From Bradyrhizobium sp. DOA9 (GTDB lineage Bacteria > Pseudomonadota > Alphaproteobacteria > Rhizobiales > Xanthobacteraceae), in contig NZ_DF820425.1 of NCBI RefSeq assembly GCF_000617845.2, positions 3,461,725 to 3,525,724 on the forward strand: a stretch of DNA of 64,000 nt, in the 5' to 3' direction. The notes under the pieces are model-generated. The model saw only the letters and a program-made list of their open reading frames with translations, ran no database searches and was not told the DNA's origin. Of the stretch, positions 9,077 through 20,203 are shown one piece after another. The number at the start of each line of letters is the position of its first letter. Within the stretch, counting starts at the first letter, position 1. A program made the translations under genes and the position numbers.

Positions 9077-9904
9077 ATGATGACCTTACCCAGACTGGCG
9101 GCTGAATCCCTGGAGAAGCTGCTGGGTACGTTCATGCGGCGTCGGTACGGCGAGACCGCTGCAAGCATGGTCGAGAGCGCAACCCGCACCGCAATGGAAT
9201 GCATCGGTAACAGCGACGCGCTTTACCATAATATCGAACATACGATGCTGGTGACGCTGGCGGGCCATTCGATCCTCAGTGGCCGAAATCTCCATACCCA
9301 CCTGACGGCCGAGGACTACGTCCATGTTCTGATCGCCTGCCTCGCGCACGATATCGGCTATGTTCGCGGCCTGTTTGAAGAGGACGACATCGACGGTTTC
9401 GTCATCGACGCCGCCGACACCAAGATCTCGTTGCCGCGCGGTGCGTCGGATGCCAGCCTGATGATGTATCACGTCGATCGCTCGAAGCTCTATGTCTCGC
9501 GGCGGCTGCAGCACATTCCCGGTCTCGATCCTGAACGCATCGCCCGGGCGATCGAGGGAACGCGCTTTCCGGCCCAGGAAGGCCAGGAGTATGACGTCGA
9601 TGCCTCGATCCTGCGCGCCGCCGACTTCATCGGCCAGCTCGGCGATCCCAACTATCTGCGCAAGGCCAACGCGCTCTATTACGAGTTCGAGGAGGTCGGC
9701 ATCAACCGCCAGCTCGGTTACGACTCGCCCGCCGACATCGTGAACCGCTACCCGCAATTCTATTGGAACAGCGTCGCACCGCACATCCAGACCGAGATCG
9801 GCTATCTCAACAAGACCGAGATCGGCCGGCAATGGATTGCCAACCTCTACAGCAACGTGTTCCGCGCCGAGCGCGACATCTCGCTGTCCGGGCCGCAGAA
9901 ATAG
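9077..9904 (+). CDS. HD-domain metal-dependent phosphohydrolase-like protein
   Basis: A 275-residue soluble protein with an HD-type metal site: YHNIEHTMLV near residue 50, then LIACLAHDIGY around residue 90, the H...HD arrangement of the HD superfamily. The later conserved-looking YDVDASILRAADFIGQLGD supplies a further Asp. Family members are nucleotide or cyclic-nucleotide phosphohydrolases, but I cannot say which substrate applies here. Two ATGs follow each other (9077, 9080). The epoxide-hydrolase-like gene begins 11 nt downstream, so they are probably co-transcribed. Confidence 0.75.
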   Translation: MMTLPRLAAESLEKLLGTFMRRRYGETAASMVESATRTAMECIGNSDALYHNIEHTMLVTLAGHSILSGRNLHTHLTAEDYVHVLIACLAHDIGYVRGLFEEDDIDGFVIDAADTKISLPRGASDASLMMYHVDRSKLYVSRRLQHIPGLDPERIARAIEGTRFPAQEGQEYDVDASILRAADFIGQLGDPNYLRKANALYYEFEEVGINRQLGYDSPADIVNRYPQFYWNSVAPHIQTEIGYLNKTEIGRQWIANLYSNVFRAERDISLSGPQK

Positions 9905-9915
9905 CCACGGCATGC

Positions 9916-10812
9916 ATGCAACAAAACACCGTCACCACTGATATTCTCGACATTGCTTATCGCGAATACGGTGCGCCGGACGGCTGGCCCTGCATCATGG
10001 GGCACGGCTTTCCCTATGACGTCAACGCCTATGCCGAGACCGCGCCTGTCATCGCCGAGGCCGGCGCACGCGTGCTGGTGCCCTGGCTGCGCGGCTACGG
10101 ACTGACGCGGTTTCGTTATCCCGAGACGCTGCGCTCCGGCGAGCAGGCGGCGTTAGGTGCCGATCTCCTGGCCTTCATGGATGCGCTTGGTATCGAGCGC
10201 GCAATCGTCGGCGGCTATGATTGGGGCGGGCGCGCGGCCTGCGTGGTCTCGGCGCTCCATCCGGAGCGCGTGATCGGCCTCGTCTCCGGCAATTCCTACA
10301 ACATCCAGAACATCGCCCTCGCCATGGAGCCGGCCTCGCCGCCGGAGGAGGCGGCGCTCTGGTATCAATATCTCTTCCACAACGAGCGCGGCCGCCGCGC
10401 ACTGGAGCGCAACCGCCGCGGCTTTGCCCGTCAGCTCTGGACGATGTGGTCGCCGAAATGGATCTTCGACGACGCGACGTTCGAGACCAGCGCTTTGTCG
10501 TTCGACAATCCTGACTTCGTCGACGTGGTGATCCACTCCTACCGTCACCGCTATGCGCTGGTGGCGGGCGATCCCGCCTATGCGGCGATCGAGGCAAAGC
10601 TCGCCGCGCAGCCCCCGATCCGTGTCCCGACGATTGCGATCGACGGCGACAGCGACGGCGTCAATCCCGGCACCGCCCACCACGCGCGCAAGTTCGAAGC
10701 ATTCTTCGAACGGCGCGTCTTCACCGATGCCGGTCACAACCTGCCGCAGGAGCGGCCCACCGAATGGGCGCAGGCCGTGATCGACGTCCGAAAGGCGGCG
10801 GAACCCGCCTGA
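9916..10812 (+). CDS. alpha/beta hydrolase, epoxide hydrolase/haloalkane dehalogenase-like
   Basis: A 298-residue alpha/beta hydrolase. The oxyanion region is HGFPYD near residue 30. The nucleophile elbow GGYDWGG has Asp (residue 102) rather than Ser, which is the mark of epoxide hydrolases and dehalogenases. The catalytic His is in DAGHNLPQE near the C-terminus, with an acidic residue in IDGDSDG. The second of two nearby ATGs (9916, MQQNTV) is in frame. It lies 11 nt after the HD-domain gene. The exact substrate is unknown. Confidence 0.85.
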   Translation: MQQNTVTTDILDIAYREYGAPDGWPCIMGHGFPYDVNAYAETAPVIAEAGARVLVPWLRGYGLTRFRYPETLRSGEQAALGADLLAFMDALGIERAIVGGYDWGGRAACVVSALHPERVIGLVSGNSYNIQNIALAMEPASPPEEAALWYQYLFHNERGRRALERNRRGFARQLWTMWSPKWIFDDATFETSALSFDNPDFVDVVIHSYRHRYALVAGDPAYAAIEAKLAAQPPIRVPTIAIDGDSDGVNPGTAHHARKFEAFFERRVFTDAGHNLPQERPTEWAQAVIDVRKAAEPA

Positions 10813-10967
10813 CGTTGCGAAGAGCCGGGCGCGAGCAAGCGGCCGCATCCAATCTTGATTTGCATCAATGTTCCTGCAGCTAAGGGTGCTTTGCTGGCTG
10901 TCGTCGCGGTGCAGTGCCTGCTAGCATTGGCATTGGCTCGCGGGCTTCGCTTGCAGGAGTGGCCGCC

Positions 10968-11543
10968 ATGACCAGTGCCTCCGATACGTCTGCCCATGCC
11001 AGCCTCGGCTCCGGCATCGCCTCGCTCCACGCCAAATGGGGCTGGATCGTCGCGCTCGGCGCCGTCTATCTCATCGCCGGCTTCGTCGCGCTCGGCAGCA
11101 TGGTGATGGCGACGGTGGCGAGCGTGATCGTGGTCGGCGCCATGATGATCGTCGCCGGCGTGACGGAGATCGTCGGCGCATTCCAGCTGAAGAGCTGGGG
11201 CAAGTTTCTGATCTGGGCCTTGCTCGGCATGCTCTATGTCGTCGCCGGTTTCCTGACCTTCGCGAACCCGCTGTTCGCGGCAGTGCTGCTGACGTTGTTC
11301 CTGGGCGCCTCGCTGATCGCCTCGGGCGCGGTGCGGCTGTTCCTCGCCTTCAGCATGAAGCGCGAGAGCCCGTGGGTGTGGGTCGCGCTCTCGGGCGCCG
11401 TCACGCTGCTGCTCGGCCTCTTGATCGTGGCACGCTGGCCGGTGAACAGTGTCTATATCCTCGGCCTGTTCCTCGGTATCGATCTGATCATGGCCGGCGC
11501 CGGCTGGATCAGCCTGGGCTTCGCCCTGAAGCGGCGCGGCTAG
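10968..11543 (+). CDS. HdeD-family membrane protein
   Basis: A 191-residue inner-membrane protein with six closely spaced hydrophobic helices and the HdeD/DUF308 pattern (GAVYLIAGFVAL, GMLYVVAGFLTF, LLLGLLIVARWPVNSVYILG). HdeD is linked to acid tolerance in enteric bacteria; the role in rhizobia is not established. The ATG at 10968 has AGGAG 8 nt upstream and is preferred over earlier in-frame codons. Confidence 0.85.
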   Translation: MTSASDTSAHASLGSGIASLHAKWGWIVALGAVYLIAGFVALGSMVMATVASVIVVGAMMIVAGVTEIVGAFQLKSWGKFLIWALLGMLYVVAGFLTFANPLFAAVLLTLFLGASLIASGAVRLFLAFSMKRESPWVWVALSGAVTLLLGLLIVARWPVNSVYILGLFLGIDLIMAGAGWISLGFALKRRG

Positions 11544-11666
11544 CGCGACGCCATCAGCAACTCGACGCAAGACCCTCTTTCAGATCTCCGCTGAGCTGAC
11601 GTGCTGACAAGAAGCAGCACGCCGCGCGGGTCGCCTCGCGCGGGCGATGATCATCGGGGAGAAACC

Positions 11667-12878
11667 ATGAAAGCCGCTCTGGCCCTGGCCGCAGCGCTGG
11701 CTGCCGCCTGCGTGTCCGCTCCTGTCTCCGCGCAAAAATCCTACGGTCCCGGGGTCAGCGACACCGAGATCAAGATCGGCAACACCATGCCCTATAGCGG
11801 CCCGGCTTCGCCGCTCAGCATCACGGGACGGGTGATCGCGGCCTATTTCGACGAGATCAACGAGAAGGGCGGCGTTGGCGGCCGCAAGCTCAACCTGATC
11901 TCGCTCGACGATGCCTTCTCGCCGCCCAAGACCATGGAGGCCGCGCGCCGCCTCGTCGAAGGCGACGGCGTCGCCTTCATCTTCGCCACCATGGGCACCG
12001 CGCCGAGCTCGGCGATCGCAAAATATCTCAACAGCAACAAGGTGCCGCAGATCTTCCTGATCAGCTCGGCCTCGAAGTGGAACGATCCCGCCAACATGCC
12101 CTGGTCGATCGCGCTGCCCTGGGCGCCGAACTACACCAGCGAGGCCGCGATCGACGTCGCCTATGCCCGCGCCAAGAACCCGAATGCCCGCTTTGCGGTG
12201 CTCTACCAGAACGACGATGCCGGCAAGGAATATCTTCGCGGCGTCAGGGAGGCGCTCGGCACCGAGGCCGACAAGGCGATCGCGATGGCCTCGAGCTTCG
12301 AGGTCACTGACCCCACCGTCGATTCCCAGGTGCTGACGCTCGCCAATACCAAGGCCGACGTCTTCATGATCTATTCGGTGACGCCGCGCGCCTGCGCGCA
12401 GGCGATTCGCAAGGCGCACGAGGTCGGCTGGCAGCCGACGCGCTTCCTCGCCTCCGGCTGCGCCAACAAGGCCACGGTGATGGCGCCAGCCGGCCTCGAG
12501 GCCGGCAAGGGCGTGCTGTCACTCGGCGCGCTGAAGCCGTTCGTCGAGACACCGAAGGACGATCCGGCGATGACAGCCTATGTCGACTTCATGAAGAAGC
12601 GCCTGCCCAATGCCGACATCAACAACGTCGCCGGCCTCTATGGCTACACCGTCGCGGAGGCGCTGGTGGCGCTGCTGAAGCAATGCAAGGACAATCTGAC
12701 GCGCGAGAACATCATGGCGCAGGCCGCGAATCTGAAGAACGTGCCGCTGTCGCTCCTGATGCCCGGCATCACCCTCAACACCACGCCGCAGGATTTCCGC
12801 CCGATCAAGGACGGCTACATGCTCCAGTTCGACGGCAACGACTGGGTGGTGGCGAGCGAGCTGTTGCGCGGGACGTGA
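11667..12878 (+). CDS. ABC transporter substrate-binding protein, LivK-like
   Basis: A 403-residue periplasmic binding protein. A signal peptide (MKAALALAAALAAACVSAPVSA) follows GGGGAG and the ATG at 11667. The mature part has the type-I periplasmic fold of branched-chain amino acid binders: VSDTEIKIGNTMPYSGP at the start, FDEINEKGGVGGRKL, and PNARFAVLYQNDDAGKEYL at the second lobe. No Liv permease or ATPase genes are nearby, so it is an orphan binder that probably shares a transporter encoded elsewhere. Bradyrhizobia typically carry many such orphans. Confidence 0.87.
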   Translation: MKAALALAAALAAACVSAPVSAQKSYGPGVSDTEIKIGNTMPYSGPASPLSITGRVIAAYFDEINEKGGVGGRKLNLISLDDAFSPPKTMEAARRLVEGDGVAFIFATMGTAPSSAIAKYLNSNKVPQIFLISSASKWNDPANMPWSIALPWAPNYTSEAAIDVAYARAKNPNARFAVLYQNDDAGKEYLRGVREALGTEADKAIAMASSFEVTDPTVDSQVLTLANTKADVFMIYSVTPRACAQAIRKAHEVGWQPTRFLASGCANKATVMAPAGLEAGKGVLSLGALKPFVETPKDDPAMTAYVDFMKKRLPNADINNVAGLYGYTVAEALVALLKQCKDNLTRENIMAQAANLKNVPLSLLMPGITLNTTPQDFRPIKDGYMLQFDGNDWVVASELLRGT

Positions 12879-12945
12879 GGGGAAGCGCCCGACGACTGAT
12901 CAAACGGTGCTTTTGACCATCTCGGACCTGGCTAGTTCGGAACGT

Positions 12946-13686
12946 TCACATTGTGAGTTCGCGAGCCAACACTCGGGCGGGGGCGCCGTCGCAGCCTTCG
13001 ATAGAAAGCGGACAAAAAAGAAACTCCACCCGTTTTCCAGCCAGTTGCCGAAGGTTGGCAACTTGCTCCGAGATCAACACGCCGTCCTTAAGAAGCAAAC
13101 AGTGTACCGGAAATGAAAAATCCACAGAACGGAGATCAAAGGGAAGATCCGGTGTCGCAGTATCAACCGCGACGAGCTTAACTTTACGGTCCACCAACCA
13201 TCGAGCAGCTTCGAGCGAAAGGTAAGGGTGTTGGTTCCATTCCGGTGTCCCCCAACGTGCGCTCCAGCCCGTATCGATGGCGACGATATCGCCGGGCTCT
13301 ATCATTGGGCTAGCAGCGGCAAGATCAGCGACGCCGATTTCTTCGTTGATCGACTTGTCCAATCGAATGACAGCGCCTTCACCCATCAGACGTTCGAGTG
13401 GTATTTCGTCCATGCTCGGACCGTCGGCATAAAAGTGCCTTGGTGCGTCAACGTGGGTGCCCATGTGGACGATGGTTTCCATATAGGTGATGTTGAGAGG
13501 CTTCTCCGGCATTCGCGCAAAATACGAAAACTGCGGCGCGGCAAACATCGCGGAGCGGGGCACTGAGCTTGAAAAGGGGTAAGTAAGATCAATCCACTTC
13601 GCGTCGGTCCGTCGCGCCTCCCTTGACGGAAGATCAAGCCATCCGCGCCAACCGGTGCGACCTTTGGTGTTTGGCCCATCACACAT
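12946..13686 (-). CDS. cyclase-family metal-dependent hydrolase (kynurenine formamidase-like)
   Basis: A 246-residue protein of the cyclase/arylformamidase family. The metal-binding motif HMGTHVDAPRH (H74, H78, D80, H84) is intact, followed by GDIVAIDTGW and VKLVAVDTATPD. Family members hydrolyse amides or lactones such as N-formylkynurenine or isatin. The ATG at 13686 has a GGGGGGAA tract upstream. It is divergent from the frameshifted reductase gene and convergent with the LivK-like gene. Substrate uncertain. Confidence 0.82.
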   Translation of the reverse strand: MCDGPNTKGRTGWRGWLDLPSREARRTDAKWIDLTYPFSSSVPRSAMFAAPQFSYFARMPEKPLNITYMETIVHMGTHVDAPRHFYADGPSMDEIPLERLMGEGAVIRLDKSINEEIGVADLAAASPMIEPGDIVAIDTGWSARWGTPEWNQHPYLSLEAARWLVDRKVKLVAVDTATPDLPFDLRSVDFSFPVHCLLLKDGVLISEQVANLRQLAGKRVEFLFCPLSIEGCDGAPARVLARELTM

Positions 13687-14074
13687 CAAAATTCCCCCCG
13701 TTTGAGAGAAAGCACTATATTCCAGCTATCCTGAAAATACATTGTCTCCGCAGTCTTGCTCGTTCTTCCGCTGTTGGTCTTTGCGTCATTTCGCTGCGAT
13801 GCGGAAGCTAATTGCTGCCAGCGTATAGCGGACGTTCTGGCGAGCCCTGCAACTGCAACAACGAATTTTCGCACCAGATGTTTTCGGTAATTGAGGGTCG
13901 CGTGTCCTCTGACCAGGTTGACGGCCTCCACGTACCTGCAGGTCCACGGTGACGACCGATCGACTGCGAGCCGTCTCTGTGCAGCCGAGATCGTGCCCGG
14001 CGATGGTCATCGCCCTCTAGCCCAAAGGTTCCCCGGCATGCTTTGATGCTCGAAACGTACATGGGGGAAAGCAG
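13687..14074. other. intergenic region, divergent promoters expected
   Basis: About 390 bp between the divergent cyclase and reductase genes. Short open frames on the minus strand have no ribosome site or recognisable product. No repeat or terminator was seen; it probably holds two promoters. Confidence 0.4.
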
Positions 14075-15018
14075 ATGCGGTATCTGGTTTTGGGTGCGGG
14101 CGCCCTCGGTGGCTATTTTGGCGGAATGTTGGTCAAGGGCGGCGCTGACGTTACTTTTCTCGTTCGGCCCAAACGCGCCGAGCAACTTGGGAAGGACGGC
14201 CTGATCGTAAAGCTACAGGACGGCGGCGAACTCCGGACGAAGGTCAGGACAGTCCAGCAGGATCAACTCGACGGGACTTACGATGTCATTCTGCTGTGCT
14301 GTAAGGCCTACGATCTCGACGGTGCAATGGACGCACTGGCTCCGGCCATATCCGACCGGAGCGTGATCCTTCCCGTTTTGAATGGTGTTCGGCATATCGA
14401 CGTCCTGACGGCGAGGTTCGGTCAGGCGCGCGTGCTGGGTGGTCTGACGACCATCAATACTGCCTTGATGCCGGACGGCACGATCCAGCAGAGCCAGATA
14501 CGGATCAACCTCAACGCCATTGGAGAACTCGACGGCCGTTCTTCCGACCGCTGTGCGGCTATAAAAGCCGCGCTGGAAGCAGGCGGCATTCCCGTTCAGA
14601 TCAGCGACACCATCGTTGCAATGATGTGGGCCAAGTTCTTCGGCTTTGTGATCAGCGCTACAGTCGCAACCTTGACGCGGTCCCGAGCGGGGGCGATTGC
14701 CGCATCGGCTTCCGGGCCATCGTTCGTTTCCAATGTGATCGAGGAATGCACACGCGCTGTTACAGCGGCAGGATATCCGCCAGCTCCGCCACCTGCTCCC
14801 GATACGGCCGGGATGATGCGCGGCATGTTTTCTCAACCGGGATCGACCTAGGGCCTTCGATGCTAATCGATATGGAAAATGGTAAGCCGACGGAAGGCGA
14901 GCATACGATTGGTGATCTGGCGGATCGCGCAGTCCGACTGGGTGTCAGTGCTCCACTTCTCACGGCAGCTCGCTGCAATCTCCAAGCCTACGAAATCAAC
15001 CGAGTCCGTTCGAGGTAG
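14075..15018 (+). pseudogene. ketopantoate reductase-like (ApbA/PanE family), single frameshift
   Basis: The first frame (14075-14851) gives 258 residues with the NAD(P) motif GAGALGGYFGG at the N-terminus and the family motif NGVRHIDVL. It meets TAG at 14849-14851, just after MFSQPGST. The missing C-terminal segment continues one frame over from 14851 (GPSMLIDMENGKPTEGEH..., ending at 15018), containing the family's S-M-x-x-D and E-x-x-x-I-x-G-D-like region. Adding a single base after 14850 would restore one 314-residue protein, which is the usual family length. So this is a 1-nt deletion, or a sequencing error. The start has GGGGAAAG upstream. The family reduces 2-ketopantoate, but paralogues act on other 2-ketoacids. 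Confidence 0.85.
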
Positions 15019-15236
15019 CACCCCCTGCCGTCGGCTGGAAGTCGAATTCGTTTGGGCCGTCTCTTGCGAGCGGCAGCCGCGCGTCGTGGGGTCAGCGGAG
15101 CACACCGCAGCCACCGCAACGAGGCGAGAGGCCGGGCTAGGGGCCGCTCGACGCAGGTCGCTGGAAGCTGTTTCCGGCGACCTCGGCGGGGGTTTGGGGA
15201 AGAGGCATCATCAAGCGCGGCGAACAGGAGACCATC

Positions 15237-16466
<1,230 letters not shown>

Positions 16467-16526
16467 GGTTGGGGGGCGCGGCCTCAGCCGACCTTAGTCG
16501 GAAAGATAAAGAGCCAATGCGCCGGA

Positions 16527-17540
16527 TCAGCGAAACGATCGGTATCTTCGGGCTTGAACGAGTGTCTCTGAGGGAAATTCACCGAATTCAACTTTGTAGA
16601 ATCGGGAGAAATCTCCCATGTGCCAGAACCCGTGCGCGCCAGCGATCGCTTTCACGTTAGTTGACGGATAGCCCCTCGCCAACTCACAACGAACCATCCA
16701 AAGCCGTCTTGTGCGTATGTACTTGTGCAGCGAGATGCCATGTACCGTCGCTACGGCAGTCTGTAGCGTTCGAACGGAAGTGCCAAGAGCAAGGGCCAGA
16801 TCCTCGCTGTACAGCGAGGCGTTCGGCGACTCTCGGATCAGATCGTCAAGCTGGCTGACGTACTTGCGGTGGCGATCGTGCGATCTCGGGCGCGCGCGTA
16901 TGGCGTCCGGTTTGATCAGGACGTCGTCAAATGCGGCGTAGAGGGTTTCCTGCATATCAGCCGCCTGTCTCGCGAAGTCCGCGGAGGTCAGGCAGGCTGA
17001 GGCCCGCTGGGCGATATTCCAAAGTACGCGCTGAAGGTCATGCATCCGCTGAGCATCGGCGCTGAACAAACCTATTCCTCGCTCGAAGTCCGGCCATCCT
17101 CTCGTCTGCATTGCCGTACTCATGCGCACGAGCGCGTAACTGTTGGGAAGCGGTTCACGCACACGACATGACACAATTCCACGCAGAAGGACGATTCCAT
17201 CGCTTCCAACCAGTTGCCCGTTCAAGGTGTGACAGTGATCGCGCGACATGGGGATAACCAGGCCGCAGGTTTCCGCGCCGAGATCGCCTTCGGATTCCCG
17301 GGCAAAAGATCGCTGCAGCACCACGCGGCATTCGGGCAAAGCCAGAGCCGCGCGACTGATCGATGATGATGCAGGATCCAACGCCACGGTCTTTGAGGTG
17401 CCGAGAATGCCGGTTGGGCGAAATTCCTCGATGTTCTCGAAATGATCGATGCGAAGAACCGATGATGCTCTCAGTTCGCAAGCAGCATCGAGCTTGCCGG
17501 TTTGATCTCGAAGTTTTTCGATCGAGCCTAGAGGAGGCAT
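16527..17540 (-). CDS. AraC-family transcriptional regulator
   Basis: A 337-residue regulator with a C-terminal AraC/XylS double helix-turn-helix (about residues 235-330: LYSEDLALALGTSVRTLQTAV, then AIAGAHGFWHMGDFSRFYKVEFGEFPSE). The N-terminal 200 residues would be the effector domain and resemble no family I can name. The ATG at 17540 has GAGG just upstream, and its first 13 nt overlap the end of a small upstream ORF on the same strand, suggesting translational coupling. It is convergent with the acyl-CoA dehydrogenase gene. Targets unknown. Confidence 0.87.
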   Translation of the reverse strand: MPPLGSIEKLRDQTGKLDAACELRASSVLRIDHFENIEEFRPTGILGTSKTVALDPASSSISRAALALPECRVVLQRSFARESEGDLGAETCGLVIPMSRDHCHTLNGQLVGSDGIVLLRGIVSCRVREPLPNSYALVRMSTAMQTRGWPDFERGIGLFSADAQRMHDLQRVLWNIAQRASACLTSADFARQAADMQETLYAAFDDVLIKPDAIRARPRSHDRHRKYVSQLDDLIRESPNASLYSEDLALALGTSVRTLQTAVATVHGISLHKYIRTRRLWMVRCELARGYPSTNVKAIAGAHGFWHMGDFSRFYKVEFGEFPSETLVQARRYRSFR

Positions 17541-17833
17541 GGTCGCAAGGCGGTGACTTTATCGCGAGCCGTTTCAATCAAGGAGCTTAGAGCAGCCGAC
17601 TGCTCGATCAGCTCTGCCGTCGCCGGAACGTCCCTAAAGTCATTCAATATAATCCGGATGCACTTGTTCGCCGTGTCGAGCGTGTTCAGAGTGCGCGACA
17701 TATCGGCCAGGCTGCAGAGACGAGAAGTATCTAGTTTGTTCAAGGCTTCTTGAATCCCCCTGAGCCGTTCTAGAGCCGGATGACGGTCCTCCCAACGTCG
17801 GTTTCGGCTGGGAAGAGATACTACGTTCGACAT
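17528..17833 (-). CDS. small hypothetical protein coupled to AraC gene
   Basis: A 101-residue soluble helical protein (MSNVVSLPSRNRRWEDRH... ending TALRPCLL), rich in Leu, Ala and Arg, with no recognised domain. The ATG at 17833 has AGGA 6 nt upstream, which is better than the upstream alternative at 17866. It overlaps the AraC start by 13 nt. The MSNVVSLPSR-type leader is common in small cytoplasmic alphaproteobacterial proteins. A role as a partner or leader gene for the regulator is only inferred from the overlap. Confidence 0.6.
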   Translation of the reverse strand: MSNVVSLPSRNRRWEDRHPALERLRGIQEALNKLDTSRLCSLADMSRTLNTLDTANKCIRIILNDFRDVPATAELIEQSAALSSLIETARDKVTALRPCLL

Positions 17834-18223
17834 GCAGATTCCTCGCCGGGTGAGCGACTTCGTCAATCAAGTTTCGAAATATGATGCATATCATTCAACA
17901 TTTGACGGTCAATTGCCGCGGCTATCGGATTTCGGCCAAGTTGCAGTCGGTCCGGTAATTAGCTGCCTGCGGTCTCAATGATGCCATCGCAATACGACTT
18001 GCCGGAGGCACAAATTGATCTAGGTCAAGTCGGCTCGGATTTAATTCGTCGCCACGTTGCCCCTTCGCGAGTCGTTGCAGATTCGTTGGAATACCGAAGG
18101 CTGGCCTCACTTTGCCGAAATCCGATATCTGCTTTAACGCGACCGATACCGCACTCCATTACGAGTTGTTGAGCCGTCGGCGCGGCCACCCGGTTGGACG
18201 GCATATTCCAGATGTACGGAGAC
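17834..18223. other. intergenic region with two inverted repeats
   Basis: About 390 bp between the divergent small ORF and the chemoreceptor. It contains ATGAT-GCAT-ATCAT at 17881-17894 and an FNR/FixK-like box at 18015-18028, and is locally AT-richer than its surroundings. No credible ORF was found. Confidence 0.5.
18015..18028. promoter_or_regulatory. FNR/FixK-type box
   Basis: TTGAT-CTAG-GTCAA matches the TTGA-N6-TCAA palindrome recognised by FNR/FixK-family regulators of low-oxygen genes. It lies about 200 bp before the chemoreceptor start and about 190 bp before the divergent small ORF. No convincing -10 lies at the expected spacing on either side, so direction is undecided. Confidence 0.45.
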
Positions 18224-20203
18224 ATGCGCGTGAACCTGCGCTTCTCGATCAAGCTTCGCATCTACGCAATTATCGGGCTGAGCTTCTGCGGATTGATCGG
18301 CCTTGGAGCCGTCCAGGTGAGTAATCTCGCCACGGCCCTGCGAGAGCAGCGTCAGGGAGAGCTGAGCCATCTGGTGGAAACGGCGCTGAGCATCGTGAAG
18401 GCCGAGTATGATGGTGCGGAGCGCAATAAAACGTCAGATGACGCTGCCCGGGGACGTGCCGCTGAAGAGATCGGTCGTCTGCGGTATGGCAATGGCGATT
18501 ACTTCTGGATCAACGATCTCGCGCCGCGCATGGTCATGCATCCGATCAAGCCGGAACTGAACGGCGAGGATCTGAGTGACAACAAGGATCCGACGGGTAA
18601 GCGACTGTTTGTCGAATTTGTCGAAACCGTGAAGCGTCAGGGCTCGGGATTTGTCGAATACCACTGGCCGAAGCCGGGCAAAGAGACTCCACAGCCAAAA
18701 CTGTCGTACGTCGCCGGCTTTGCGCCGTGGGGGTGGGTGATCGGTAGCGGAGTGTATATCGACGACTTGGAGGCGCAAGTCTGGACCAGCGCTCGGGACG
18801 TGATCATCGCGGCCTTATCCGTAATCGTACTGCTTGGCGCGATCACGCTCGTGATCGCACGGCGGATGTCATCGGCGCTGTCGTCCATGACCTCTGCGCT
18901 GCTTGCGCTCGGGGCCGGGCAGTTTGACGTCGAATTGCCGGGCCTCGATCGTTCCGATGAGCTCGGTGAAATGGCGCGTTCCATCGCCCAGTTCAAGATC
19001 GGGGCCGCTGAGAAGGCCCGCGAGGAGGCCTTGGTCGAGGAGCAACGGCGAGTGCATGCCGAGCAGGTCAAGGCGATGGCGCTCAAGGAGATGGCCGAGA
19101 CGGTCGAGCGAGAGACTAATACAGCCGTCGGCGAGGTGGCCGACGGCACCGCCCGAATGGCGGAGAACGCCACCTCCATGAACGAAACGGCGCGGACACT
19201 TGGTCACAATTCAAGCAGCGTCGCGGCCGCAGCAGAGGAGGCGCTTGCCAATGCGCAAACGGTGGCGAGGGCGTCTTCGCAAATGGCAGGGTCGATCAGC
19301 GAGATTGCCACGAAGGTCTCGTCCTCCCGTGAGCTGACGCGGCGAGCGGTCCTCGCCTCGACGGATGCTCAATCGACGATAGCAAAGCTGTCCGAGGCCG
19401 CGGGGAAGGTCGACACCGTCACCAATCTGATCAGCGAAATTGCCGAGCAGACCAATCTGCTGGCGCTCAACGCCACGATCGAGGCGGCGCGGGCCGGGAT
19501 AGCCGGACGCGGCTTTGCAGTAGTCGCATCAGAGGTGAAGTCTCTGGCGGAGCAGACGGCGAAAGCGACCAGCGAGATTTCCCAACAAATCTCCGAGATC
19601 CAGGAATCGACCCACGCTTCGGTGCAGTCGATTTGCGCGATCGGGGAGGTCATTCGCAACGTGGAGGTGGTTTCCACTGCCATTGCTGATGCCATCGAGG
19701 AGCAGAACGCGACGACACTGGAGATCTCTCGCACTGTCGAGGAGACTTCGCTGGCTGCCCGCGAAGTGGCGGCTCAGATCGCCTCAGTCTCGCGCGAGGC
19801 TGCCGAAACCGGTCGCCGCGCTTCGGAAATCCTCGATGGTTCGGTGAATATCGCCAGGAAGGTCGACGTCCTTCGCACGACGCTCGTTCGCGTTATTCGG
19901 ACTTCGACAACTGACGTCGACCGCCGCCTCGCGACGCGGATGGAGATCCGACGGCCAGGTACGGTTCTGGTGGCTGGTATTCCGTTCAATGTCACAGTTC
20001 GCGATATCTCGGCCGGCGGCGCGCGAGTCGACGACATACCCACGAGGTGGCCCATAGAAACCCAGGTGCAGCTGAGGATAGAGGGCACCTCGGCGGCTCT
20101 AACCGGCACCATCGCCCGGATCGACGGGGAATCCGCTCTGGTGAGGTTCACACTTACTGAAGCGGAGCGAAGCGTCCTGGATGAATTGGTTCGTGCCGCC
20201 TAG
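18224..20203 (+). CDS. methyl-accepting chemotaxis protein, Cache-HAMP-MCP-PilZ
   Basis: A chemoreceptor of about 659 residues. Order: TM1 (12-32), periplasmic single-Cache domain (about 40-190, with [20 protein letters not shown] and [14 protein letters not shown]), TM2 (about 195-215), HAMP, then the MCP signalling hairpin with the conserved tip [21 protein letters not shown]. The C-terminal 90 residues form a PilZ-like domain: [11 protein letters not shown] supplies the RxxxR motif and DISAGG the D/NxSxxG motif for cyclic di-GMP. The receptor would link small-molecule sensing and c-di-GMP to motility. No che genes are nearby. Start uncertain: ATG at 18224 or GTG at 18230, with GGAG 8 nt before the latter. 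Confidence 0.88.
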   Translation: MRVNLRFSIKLRIYAIIGLSFCGLIGLGAVQVSNLATALREQRQGELSHLVETALSIVKAEYDGAERNKTSDDAARGRAAEEIGRLRYGNGDYFWINDLAPRMVMHPIKPELNGEDLSDNKDPTGKRLFVEFVETVKRQGSGFVEYHWPKPGKETPQPKLSYVAGFAPWGWVIGSGVYIDDLEAQVWTSARDVIIAALSVIVLLGAITLVIARRMSSALSSMTSALLALGAGQFDVELPGLDRSDELGEMARSIAQFKIGAAEKAREEALVEEQRRVHAEQVKAMALKEMAETVERETNTAVGEVADGTARMAENATSMNETARTLGHNSSSVAAAAEEALANAQTVARASSQMAGSISEIATKVSSSRELTRRAVLASTDAQSTIAKLSEAAGKVDTVTNLISEIAEQTNLLALNATIEAARAGIAGRGFAVVASEVKSLAEQTAKATSEISQQISEIQESTHASVQSICAIGEVIRNVEVVSTAIADAIEEQNATTLEISRTVEETSLAAREVAAQIASVSREAAETGRRASEILDGSVNIARKVDVLRTTLVRVIRTSTTDVDRRLATRMEIRRPGTVLVAGIPFNVTVRDISAGGARVDDIPTRWPIETQVQLRIEGTSAALTGTIARIDGESALVRFTLTEAERSVLDELVRAA

